A stretch of DNA of 64,000 bases, taken from assembly GCA_029339195.1 (NCBI GenBank), contig JAPTJF010000120.1:62001-126000 (forward strand), read 5' to 3'. Origin of the DNA: Micractinium sp. NFX-FRZ (taxonomy: Eukaryota > Chlorophyta > Trebouxiophyceae > Chlorellales > Chlorellaceae). Shown piece after piece: positions 24,081 to 34,437 of this stretch. A program made the translations under genes and the position numbers. The notes beneath the pieces were generated by a model, which had not been told where the DNA came from, searched no databases, and saw only the letters and a list, made by a program, of their open reading frames with translations. The stretch's first letter is position 1; every line of letters begins with the position of its first letter.

Positions 24081-25019
24081 TCAGCAGAGGCACCGCCCTG
24101 TGTCGGAGACGACGCCTTGAAAGAGGGGCCCGTACACCAGGGGTGTTGCGCATGCCTGCAGGGAGGGAAGGCGAAGGGGGGCTGAGGACAGGATAGAGAA
24201 CTGAGAAGGCTGGGAAGTGGAGCAGGCACCTGCTGCCCCGCCTCCCGTGTGCCAGGCTGACCCTTGCCTGCTCTGCCTGACGTCCTTCCTGTCAGCCCTG
24301 CACTGTACCAAACCGCCAGCCGGCCCAAGCCTAGCTCACAACACCCTCCTCCCCCAGCCGACCTCCGATCTGGCAGAGCGTGCCGGCGCACATCTAGTTG
24401 AACACCAGCAAGGCACTGCCGCAGCACCGGTCTCCTACCGTCACCGACTTCCCTGCTACAGTTATGTGAAACCTGCCAGCCGCACCTCACATAACCCGCC
24501 CTCCCCAGCCCAGCTTCCAGCACCTGCTGTCTCCACAGCTCACCTGTCCGTACTGGCAAAGCGTGCCGGCACACACGCAGGTCTGTGCGCTCGTTTTGCA
24601 GCACTGGTCTCGGATCACCCCAAAGCAGCTTTCTAGGTAAGCGGCCCCAGGGCAGGCAGTACCATTGCTGGGGCTGGGACTCGGGCTGGGGCTGGGGCTG
24701 GGGCTAGGGCTGGCGCCGACGGTGGCTGTGGCGGTGGCAGTGGCGGTCGTGGTTGTGGTTGTGGAAGGGGGAGGCGGTGCGGCGGCTGCAAGAAAGAGGA
24801 CCATGGGTGCCAAGGGTGAACTGTTTGTAGCCAGAATTTGATCTGTATGATGTAGGAGGTAGAGCAGGGCTCACCTTGCTGCAAAGCTCGGACTGGCCGG
24901 GCGTCGGCGCCGCACGTGCCGCCGGCAGAGGCAGCAGCGATGCTCAGCAGCAGCAGCAGCCAGGCGGCCAGGCGGGGCGCTCTGGCAGCTGCAAATTTCT
25001 CCCTCGACCAGTCCAACAT
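24081..25019 (-). CDS. Secreted protein A: short member with Cys-rich C-terminus
   Basis: Exons 25019-24875, 24785-24544 and 24155-24081 give 153 residues; phases agree. The N-terminus ends in a hydrophobic run (AAWLLLLLSIAAASA), suggesting a signal peptide or anchor, followed by RPVRALQQ. A Thr/Ala then Pro/Ser repeat linker leads to the C-terminal module: CFGVIRDQCC, then TCVCAGTLCQYGQ. The last exon codes TPLVYGPLFQ and ends GRCLC. Proteins B and C nearby share this module and the terminal exon, so the family is clear even though I do not recognise it from elsewhere. Function unknown; wall or extracellular matrix is a guess. Unlike B and C, the intron before its last exon has an ordinary GT donor. 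A decayed copy of the exon 2 end lies at 24363-24430. Confidence 0.7.
24363..24430 (-). repeat. Decayed copy of gene A exon 2 end
   Basis: TGGCAGAGCGTGCCGGCGCA near 24370 repeats TGGCAAAGCGTGCCGGCACA near 24553 (plus strand), and both run on to a similar CACTG-containing stretch. It sits in the intron between exons 2 and 3 of gene A and no longer codes. Confidence 0.65.
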
Positions 25020-25990
25020 CCCGTTGGGCTGCTTGCTGCGTGATGCCCGCTAACGCGGCGGGGAAGGGCGCAGGCGCGTGCGGGAGCTCTTGGCCACTTT
25101 GCTTGCTTGGCGCTGATTTAGGCAGCAAGAAGGCCGCCGGACTTCGAGAGGTTGAGGACCGAGGGGGGCGGAACGTTCGTCCGGCTGTTGTGCCACCAGC
25201 ACCCAGGCGCCGGTCGCCGCTCTCCTGCAGCCGCCTGCAGCCATGTTGGAATTGGAGGGCGTTTGTTCCTTGTGGCCCGGGCCAGGCCGATTCTGCTTCT
25301 GCTTTTGACCTTCTTCATCGCTTTCCACAAGGCTGGCAGTGTAGGCAGGCGAGAGGGCGCAGAGGGTCAGGGGGGCCTTGCCGTCCGGGCGGCACCGGAA
25401 CGGCGGCACGAAGCACGGGGCGGGCTGCAATATGCAGGCCTGTGCTGTTGGGCGGTGGGATGTCTCTACAAGAAGCAAGGCTTGGGATGAAGGTCCCCCT
25501 CTCCTGGCGGCGCCTGCCCCTGCTTGTGGCTTCCCTCTGCATACCCGCATGCTCGGCCTTCCTTCCAACCAACCCGAGCAGCCCGCCCAGCACGCCTTCG
25601 CCACTCGGTGGTCTGTGCGCTTTTTTGATCCCAACACCCAAAGCTCATGGCAACACCTTCTCTCAGCTGATGTGCTGAGAGCTGTAGCAAGCTAGTAAAG
25701 GCAAGGTTACAAGCTACGTGGAAACATGACAAATGGGGAATCCTTGTCCCGATGGCGCATGGGGGGAAGCAATGGAGGCAGGCATCCGAGGTGACGGCAT
25801 GCAGGTTGGCACGCATGAATCCGATCAAAAATGGGAGAGCTTGATATGAGGGCATGTGATGTAAGCGCTCAGTGTGCTGATGCTGGGCAGCCGCAGCATG
25901 GTTTGATCTTGAGCGGCCGGAGCAGCAGGCAAAGCAGGCGCCCGTCCTGGCACAGCAAGCTCAGCAGCGTCCACCTCGTCTGCTGCCAGC
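25020..25990. other. Intergenic between secreted genes A and B
   Basis: 970 bases, both neighbours on the minus strand. It holds the upstream region of gene A and the 3'UTR of gene B. Open frames here lack domain content and exon phasing; I see no supported gene. Confidence 0.45.
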
Positions 25991-28698
25991 TCAGCAGACG
26001 CAGGCGCCCGCGGTACCGCTGCCGATGCCGTAGGCCAGGGGAGAGGAGCAGACCTGCAGCAGCGGGCGGGAGGGGAGGAGGCACCCTGGGTGTGAGGGTG
26101 CGGTGGGGGCAAGGCGGCGCACAGGGCGGTGTGCCATGCGCAGCAGGGGTAGAAGAGAGCCGCAGCCGCAGCTGCAATAGGCGCAGAGAGCAGCCTGGCA
26201 ATGCGGCCCTCAATTCACAATTGCATCTAGCTTGTTGCAACGCAGCTTGCCTGCTTGAACTGGCACAGGGAGCCGTCGGGGGTGCAGACGCACTGGGAGG
26301 CGCCGGTGCCGCAGCACTTGTCCTTCACGAAACCGAAGCAGGGACGCATCTGGGAGACGCCAGGGCAGGAGCCAGTGCCCACGCCGCCACCGCCGGTGAC
26401 GCCGCCACCGGTGCCGGTGTCGGTGCCGTCGCCGCCCGCAGGGATGCCGCCGCCGCCGCCGCCACCTGCACCCAACAAACGGCGATTGGCGATCTCAGGA
26501 TGGATTGATCATGCTCAGGCTGCCGACTCTGCTCCCTCAAACGCCGCCGCCGAGGCACCCAGGCTCTGCCCCCGGCGGTGCGCAATCCTCATGCGCCCCC
26601 GGTCGGGTTTGTGGACGCCAGGAGGGTGGACGCAGTCGTCGGCCCTAGAATGTTTATGTGGCCCCCTTAGGAAGGAGCGGGCAGAGTGCACTTCTCTGGA
26701 GTCATAAAACTGATTGTTTTGGATGTCCTTACGGAGCCAGACCAGTGCCAAGCTCAGCTTTCAAACCAGGGCCGGAGCATGGTCCCACCAGACACTGCCC
26801 CCCACATTCAATTAATAAGCAGACCGTACCCACAGCAGCCAATCCTCACCAGACCCGCAGGCTGCAAAGGCCTCAGCGTAGGCGGAGGCGGTAGCCGATG
26901 CCTGTGGGAGACAGGGGGGCACAGGTAAGTTTGTCAAGTGGGAGGGTCGGAGGAGGGGAGGGGATGGATCGATGCTCTGTGTGGCAGCAGGCAAAGCAGG
27001 ACCCCACAGGCTCCCTCCCCGCAAGGCCAAATTTCACTGCGCAGCGCCACACAGCACAGCACAGCACAGCACACCACAGCACAGCACAGCACCGCACCGC
27101 ACAGCGCAGCACAGTGTTACGCGCTGGCTGCTGTGATGCGCAGCGGCTGTGCGAGACAATTTTGCGCCCCACGCTTTGCCCCGCTGTGCTGCTGACAGCA
27201 CGGCAGGCACGCCTCACCACTGCCTGCGACACGGCGCTGCTGGAAGCCTCAGCGCTGCCGCCGCCGCTGGCGCAGGCACTTGCGGACGCTGCAGTGGAAG
27301 GAAAAGGAATAGAGGTGGGGGAGGGAGAAGTTGATCAGAGGGCTGGCCCCGCTTCTTTAAAGCCACACTTGCAGTCGTGGGGGGCAGCTGATGGGGCAGA
27401 GCGCCCCCCCGACCCCGCGTCTGGGCTCTCTGGGACCGACCGGGCTGGCCAAGAAGGCCAGAGGGGCAGGAATGAGGCCGGCTGGAGCGGCAGCAAGGTA
27501 GTACATTGGTAAGCCAGGCCTGCCTCACTCACCGCTGGCAATTGCGGTCTCAATGTCTTGGGCAAAGGCCTGGGAAATGGCGCTGGCCGCGGCCTGTGCG
27601 TTGGGGCAGCATGACTGGGCGATGGCTTCGGCTACCGCGCTGGCGGTGGCGGTGGCGGTGGATTGGGCTGCAGCGGGAGCAGAGGACAGAGGGCAGGGGG
27701 GCAGGGCAGAGGGGGCAGGGGCGAGGTGTGTAAAAGAGGTGGTTATGGTGGGCCATGGGCGGGTGGCAGCAGGAGGTACTTTCCTGCCAGGCAAGAAAGG
27801 CCCCCTCTCCGCCCACTCAATCCCCCGCCATCAGCACTTCAACAACCAAACATCTCGCCGCCCTCCACCCTGTCAGTTCCCCCTCCCGCCACCTGTCCAC
27901 CCGCCTGCCCCTAAACCCAGCCTCTCCACCCCCTGGCCTCACCAAAGCTGTCTGCCTTGGCACAGCCCGTGCACCCCGCCGACGTCTGCACCTTTGCGTA
28001 TGCGTTTGCCAGAGCGCTGGCCACAGCCTGCAGGCCAGGGAGCGGAGGGAGGAGGAGGGAGGGTGGAGGGCATGCAGCTCAGGCGGTGGGCTGGTAAGCT
28101 GGCAGAGCTGTGCCTGCCCAGCAGCAAGCATGGCCGTGCAAGCCTGCCGTGCCCTTTCAGGCTAGTAAATCACTCACCGTGGCCGTGGCTTCAGCTGCCG
28201 CGCTCGCTTGGGCCTGGGCAGAGCCAGGGTTGCTGCACACTTTGGCAATCGCAGAGGCCACGGCAGAAGCGCTGGCCTCGGCGGCCTGGCTGGAGGCGCG
28301 GCTGTCGGCGATGGCAACAGAGGAGCAGCTGGCTGCAAGGGCAAGATGGTGTGCGGCGGGGGCGAAGCGGTAACGTCAAGGCGGTTTCAGATGGCACACA
28401 ATGGCGGGGTTGCCCAACAGGCCGCTCTGCCCCTTCCCCCCTGGGCACAGGCTGCTGACAGGGTTTCATGAGGAGCGAGTGTGGAGCTGCCAGCCCAGCC
28501 TGGCCCCTGCCGTGCTGCTGCCAACGCCTGATTGGGCAGGCGGCCTGGCGCAGCCGCTTTGCCACCCACGATGGTTGACCCACACCGTACCCTCTCACCC
28601 AGCAGGGAGCGCCTGGGGTGGGCTGCCGAGGCGTGGTGAAGGCAGCAGGCGCAGGCCAGCAGGGCCAGCAGCAGGAGGGGCGTGCTGCGGGGCGCCAT
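25991..28698 (-). CDS. Secreted Ala/Ser-rich protein B with Cys-rich C-terminus
   Basis: Eight exons give 291 residues: 28698-28599, 28332-28178, 28027-27943, 27667-27533, 27288-27218, 26901-26850, 26465-26251, 26053-25991. A clear signal peptide (PLLLLALLACACCLHHASA) is followed by RRSLLG. Residues 34-190 alternate Ala with Ser, Thr or other small residues (ATATASAVAEAIAQ) and hold cysteines as GCTGC and SCCPN. A Gly-rich linker leads to CFGFVKDKCC and CVCTPDGSLCQFKQ. The intron before the last exon has a GC donor; splicing gives an ending of GACVC, like C and A. Reading through instead gives ASCVATS and a stop. Exon lengths match those of gene C over the second half. I do not recognise the family; an extracellular structural protein is inferred from composition. 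Confidence 0.75.
27048..27114. repeat. CACAG pentanucleotide array
   Basis: Imperfect CACAG/CACCG tandem array inside intron 5 of secreted gene B. Confidence 0.8.
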
Positions 28699-30297
28699 GG
28701 TTGTGAGAGGGGGAGGCAGCGGTGCCTTGAGAGAAGCCTGCGTGGGCAAGCCAAGTGGCAAGCTATTGAGTGAAGCTACATGGGCGCAGTGGCCTGGGCG
28801 CAGTGGCGGTGCGTGCGCGCGGGGCGGGGCGGGCGGGGCGGCCGGGCGGCTGGCGGCGGCCGTTCCATGGTTTGGCAGTGCCTGCAGACTAGCAGCCAGC
28901 CCCTAGCCCTGCGTGCAGTCTATGTAGTGCATTCCAACACGTGGCAGAGTCTTGGGCAGACCCTTGGAGAGGCACGCGGTGGGTCGGGGCGTGCATGAGC
29001 GGACGGCGCAAGGTTGAACCCAGGGCGCTGTCCCATTTCCACTCACCTCGGACCTGAGAAGTTGAAGGAGATTGGTGAAGCGGTCGAAGAAGACCGACGC
29101 TAAATGCAATTGGCGTTTAGAAGGTAGGCGACCTACCTTCATGAGGTGGCAACCATCCTCCCTCCAAGGTGAACGTTCCTGCCTTGCTCGGTAGGGTTGC
29201 TGAGAGGAACGTGGTCGGCTGTGCCCGCACGTCTCCCTGTTTTGCCTACAGCCGCATACCCCTGGCATGCCTTCAACACGTCAGGCGGCCAATGCCGGGA
29301 GGAAGGCGCAGGGCATCTGCGAGGAGATGAGGAGCTGCCGCTGCCGCTGCCGCTGCCACTGCGACCTGAGTTGCCTGGGCATCACTGTTAAGGCACAGCT
29401 TCAAATGCTCCACGGATATCTTGTTTCTGGACCCTTTTTGGATTGACACGCGTGCCTGCAAGGCTCACTGCGAGGCATGTGCCCCTGGTCTGCATGCCAC
29501 CACGTGTGCCCACCCGTCTCCCTGCTCCTGCTCAAGTGTCTGAAGGGGCATGGGTGCCACGCGAGCTGAGCGCGCCTGCCCGCCGCCCTGCCTTCCTTGC
29601 GCAAAGATGTTGCAGAACGCGACCACGAAGACCGTGCGCGCAAGGGGGCAGGCGCAGAAGGCAGAACCGACTCCGTCGCCAACGCTTGCTGCTGCACGGC
29701 CCCTGGCGACGGCGCTGCGACGCCGATGTGCTGATAGGGGCCTCTACTCATTACTTGGTGCCACCCACAACAACACGGGTCCTTCTGAGGCACATGCCGG
29801 CCTTTCTGTGGCGTCAAGGCGTGCTGCAAGCTCGGGCACACCAGCTCTCCTGCACTCCAACTCTCTTGCGCAGCTGCTGCTGCCTCCACCAAACCTCCAC
29901 CCAGCAAGGCAGCGCCTCTGTGGCTTTACAAGAGAGGCGGGCTGAGCACAGGGTGAGGTGCGCACGCCACGTGCGGTAAAGTGTGCAGATGGCAGTGTGT
30001 CGGGAGTCGTAGCGGCAAAACCGCAGGTTTGGGATTGGGTTGCTCAATCGGCTGTACATGAAGAAGAGGAGGAGCCTTGTTGAGGCATGCGGTAGGACAA
30101 AAGGTGGCAGCATGAAACGTCAGATAGAGCTTCCTGATCTTTCGTTGCGAAATGCGGCACGCACGCTGTGCGGTGCAGTGCTGCGAGTCTTGAGGGCGGA
30201 GGTGACGCCAGTGTGGGCGAGCCGGGCCGCGCCGTGCCCTCCTGCCGTCGTCCTTAGATAATGCCTTGGCACCCTGAGATCAAGCCCTGCAAGCTCT
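28699..30297. other. Intergenic between secreted genes B and C
   Basis: 1.6 kb, both neighbours on the minus strand, so it contains the promoter of B and the 3'UTR of C. I note a 9-base-arm hairpin at 29120-29140 and a GCTGCC-type repeat near 29336-29360. The minus-strand frame at 29401-29907 and similar ones show no family features. No supported gene. Confidence 0.45.
29120..29140. repeat. Short perfect inverted repeat
   Basis: Arms GAAGGTAGG and CCTACCTTC around a 3-base loop, in intergenic DNA. The hairpin is too short and isolated to name as a terminator or element. Confidence 0.6.
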
Positions 30298-33200
30298 CTA
30301 GCAGCGGCAGCGGCCCGCGTTGCCGCCGCCGACGGCGAGGGCGTAGACCAAAGGGTTGGAGGAGACCTGCGGGCACAGGGAGGGAGGGCAGCGGGCACGG
30401 GGCATTAAGTCGCGGACCAGAGCGTTGGAGGAGACATGCAGGGGGTGGATACTATCCTAGTAGGGGCAGGAGGCAGCGTGGGTTGGGTGAAAAACATGCA
30501 AAGGGGTCACCCCGCATAAGTTGGCAGAGCGTCAGGCCACAGCTGGATCAGTGCTGGGCCAACCATGTGTCGCACACACGCCCATGTGCTTCCCGCCTGT
30601 CTACTTGCCTGGCGGTACTGGCACAGGGAGCCGGCGCACACGCAGGACTGGGCCTGGCTGGAGCAGCACTGCTGCCTCACAAAGCCGGGGCACTGGGGCA
30701 GTGAGGAGGCGGAGGGGCCAGACGGGGTGGGGCCGGGGGCGGGGCCGGGGGTGGGGCCGGGAGTGGGGCCGGGAGGGGTGCCGGGGGTCGGCGGGCCGCC
30801 TGCTGGCAGTGGAGGGACGAACATGGAAGGGGAGGCAGGTGAGGTCGGCAGGGACGTCCCCGGCAGCACGCCCGTGCCAGAGGGGCAGCATGTAGTGCCT
30901 GCTTCTCCGTCTTACTTTGGCACTATCTGACGCCTGCCAACTGCCTCAAGCTACCGCTCACCCAAAGCACGCCCTGCCCACCGCAATCCAACCCCCACAG
31001 CGTACCCGTGCGAGCGCCGGCGGCGCCGCCGGCACTGGCAGAGCACTGGCTCAGAGAAGCGAAAGCGGTGGCGTAGGCTTCGGCGGTGGCACGGGCCTGC
31101 ACCGGTTGGGAGGTTTCACGGGGGGGGATGCTTGAAGCAAGTGAGGTGGCAGGCTGCTTGCAGGCGCACCACGACAACAGCAGACTCACCACAAACAGTG
31201 AGAGAGGGCACTGGAGCGGGCACAAGTTGCCGGCCACGCCACCATAACCACCTGCCCAACCTATTTAACACTCGCCCCCACACACCCGCCCCCACGCGCT
31301 CACCACAGCGGTGGAGATGGCGTTAGAGCTGGCAGATGCGGAGCCGCCGCCGGAGGCGCATGCGCTCGCGGCAGCCGACGCGGTGGCGGTGGCAATGGCC
31401 TCCTGGGTGGCGCTAGCCAGGGCGCTGGAAATGGCCTGGGCCTGGCCGGGGCAGCACTGGTTGGCGGCTTCGGCAAAGGCAGAGGCGGAGGCGGAAGCCA
31501 GAGCCTTGGCCACGGCGGTGGCTGCATTGGGGGGGGGTGGGGAGGGCCAGAGGGAGGGGAGCGGGCACTGGTGGGGAGGGGTGCGTTGGGCACGGTGGGC
31601 CCACAAAGGGGGCGGCTGTTCTCGACAGGAACAGCTGGGCTGGGCTGTGCACACCTGCCTGGGGCACACACAGGGCCGTCTGCCACTCTTGTGGCCACAA
31701 GCCGCCCGTACGCACTCCCACACTACTCCCAACCACGCAGGGGGCCGGCGCCAAGCCTCACCAGTGCCCGAGGCGCTGGCGCAGCCGGAGCAGCCGGGCT
31801 GAGACTGGACCTGGGCGGCCGCGCTGGCATAGGCGGAGGCGGTTGCCTGCCAAAGGGGAGGGACGCCGAGGAGGCAAAAGCCAGCAGGTGGGGTCAGCAG
31901 TTGAGGCTGCCCTGTTGGCACGCAACTGGCTGGAGGCAAGCTCCACCGTGCTGGTTGCTAGCGCTGTCCAACGAGAGAGGCTACCCAGGCTTCAGGCCAA
32001 GGCTGGCACACTGCCACCTAGGCAGTCCGGAGAGGACGGTGATAGGAGGGTAATATGGTGATAACATCAACCACTCCCTTCCTGACCTCGGCAGTGGCGC
32101 TGGCGGCGGAGCTGGCCGCGGCATTGGCGTCGCCGCCGCCGCAGACGGTTGCGACGGCAGAGGAGACGGCAGAGGCGACGGCGGAGGACTGCTGGGAGAA
32201 GCCTCCGGCGGTGGCGGAGGCCTGGGAGGAGCACTCTGCGTGGCACAGAAAGGAAGGTAGCAAGTGGAGGGGCGGGAAGGCTGTTGGAAGAGAACCCTTC
32301 CGGCAGTGCACAAACGAGGACTGGGGTGTGCAGCTGAACACAGCGCATTCTGCGCAGCCGCCGCCCCCCACCCCCGCCCTGGCCGCCAAGCGAATGCGCC
32401 GCCGCCCACCCTTCGCCCCCCGCGCCTGCCAGGCCTGGTTCAGCCGCACTACAAGTGAACAACTGATAGCACTCACGTCCCACGCCCTGCTGGATGGCGC
32501 CGCCCGCCTGGCCGCCAGTCAGCTCCTGAGGGGTGATGTCGGTGCCACTGCCAGTGGACACTGCCTCAGCCACGGCCTGGGGGGGTGGGAAGAGGGAGGG
32601 GCAGAAGGGGGAGCAGCCGGTGAGGTTGAGGCAGCGAGAGGGAGGGCACGGCGAGAGTGGTGACGTCGGTGCACTGTCCGCCTTGCCCGAGGAAGTGGAA
32701 AGGAGGTGGTGGAGACACAAGGAGGGCACAGGAGAGGTGTAGGCATGTGACGTGGTGCATGAGGGCGATGGCAAGGGGCAGCGGGACCCCGGTTACAGCA
32801 AAGCCAGGCAGGGCAGCAGGGCAGGGCGACCGCCTGATGAGTGTACACGGCAGGCACGATGAGGACGCGCGATCAAACAGGCGGGTGTGCTGTTGTCATG
32901 TCGGCATCAGCAGCAGGCAAGCTATGGTGCTGCCCATGCTGCTCATGCTGTGCATGCTGCCCATGCTGTGGTCCCTACCGTAGCGTCTGCTCCTCCCTGA
33001 GAGGTTGCCTGGGCAGCGGCCTGCGCAGATGCGGCGGGAGGGAATGGGCACACAAGAGGACATGGTCGAGCGAAGCTGCTGGGACACCCGCCATGCTTTC
33101 AGCCGATGGACCAGAAAAGGCCACTGGACCTGAAACCGGCCCGCCCAGAGGCAGGGCGCCCACCTTGAGGTGCTTCTGCCAGACTGGGCCGCCCCACCCT

Positions 33201-33925
33201 CTGGCCTACCCTCCCTCTGCCTTCCCAAGGTCCGGTCGAGCTTCCCTCGGGCCCTTGCGGGGGCACCTGACCCACGCACCTGCGCCAGCGCCTGACCCTG
33301 GCCGGACGCTGCGGCGATGGCGGTCGCCGCAGCGATTGCCTGGCTGTCGCCCGCGGCGGCCGCCTGCAAGGCAGGCGAGTGAAAAGGATAAGGGGGAGGT
33401 GGTTGATAGTGGTTGATAAAAGGTTACCAGTGGGGCGCGCACCAGGGCGGCAGCAGCCTGCAAGGCAAGCAGGTGGGCGGGCGCGCTTATGCTGGCGGCC
33501 CTGTTGAGATCTGTGTTACACATTCCGTGTTCCCAGACAGCCCGCCACAGCCGACCGCACCCACCCCCCACACCGACCTCGGCGATGGCGGTGGCGGCGG
33601 CGTCGGTGTTGCCTTCTGCCACTGCGCTGGCGATGGCCTCGGCACGGGCGGAGGCTCCCTGCAGGAGGCTGCGGCGGATGATGCGGGCGCGATCTGCGGG
33701 ATGGGGAGGAAGAGGGCGTGTTGGGGGACAGGGAGGTTGGGGAGGGAAGCGTGGTGAGCGAGGGGTCGGAAGGGGAGGCGATGCCAGCACAACGGGTGTG
33801 GTCCAAGGGCGGGGAGGAAGGTACAAGCGGGAGGCAAAGGGTTCACCCGTCTTGCCCTGGCAGCAGGCCAGGGAGGTTGCAGCCAGCAGCAGGGCCAGCA
33901 GGCCAAGGGCGGCTGAGGGCTTCAT
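30298..33925 (-). CDS. Secreted Ala/Ser-rich protein C with Cys-rich C-terminus
   Basis: Exons: 33925-33847, 33693-33578, possibly 33457-33443 (15 bases), 33363-33280, 33020-32979, 32576-32477, 32235-32087, 31846-31762, 31521-31304, 31096-31006, 30799-30609, 30366-30298. They give about 412 residues, in phase with or without the microexon. A signal peptide (LGLLALLLAATSLACC) is followed by RRSLLQ. The body is Ala-alternating (ATASAYASAAAQ, AKALASASASAFAEAANQ) with CSGC and QCCPGQ. A Pro/Gly/Thr linker precedes CPGFVRQQCC and CVCAGSLCQYRQ; the last exon codes NPLVYALAVGG and ends GRCRC. The last intron has a GC donor, as in gene B. Exon 8 and its equivalent in B are both 85 bases, and exon 9 equals B exons 4 plus 5 without the intron. 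B and C are paralogues; C has extra repeats at its N-terminal end. Confidence 0.75.
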
Positions 33926-34437
33926 GGTGGCTGGGCGAGGGCTTGGCTGCGGGGGCTCCTGCCGACCCTGCGGGCATCCAGCGGGCGGGGGGGCGGGCGC
34001 GCCGGCGCGGCGGGGAGGTGAGCAGGACCGGCAGGCAGGCCGCGCCTGCGCAGCCTCGGCAGAGGCGCCGCTGCATTCATCTCACTCATCACCCCCTCGC
34101 GCCGCAAACTAGAGGGCCTGGAGCGCAGCAAGCGAGGTTGGCCCACCGCGTTGGTCGATGGCGGCCCGTGTCCCCACCCGACCCGTGTCCCTACCTTGTT
34201 AGACTCCTGGCCGCTGCTGCAGTGTCCGGAAAGGGGTGAGGGGCCGATCGGGCGCATCGCTTTAGCCCGTGGGGACGACCAGCTTTCTTCCCACTTCATG
34301 CAGCTTCCACCGCCACCCACCTCTTCTGGCTGCCAGATGAAGCTGCAGCAAACCCTAATCAGGTGACACACCACACCCCTCCTTCGTGATTACACAGCAT
34401 GCTGATGAAGGAAACGTGGGGGGCAGAGCAGCACACA
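33926..34437. other. Intergenic: promoter of secreted gene C, 3'UTR of carboxypeptidase
   Basis: About 510 bases between two minus-strand genes. I see no exon, clear TATA box or repeat. Confidence 0.45.

Noticed and set aside
26251..26465. Gene B ending within the GC-donor exon with ASCVATS
   Set aside because: The spliced end matches the terminal exons of A and C, so I prefer it; the unspliced form is kept only as a possible isoform.
29401..29907. Minus-strand frame between secreted genes B and C
   Set aside because: No signal peptide, domain or phase-consistent exon partners; looks like random open DNA.
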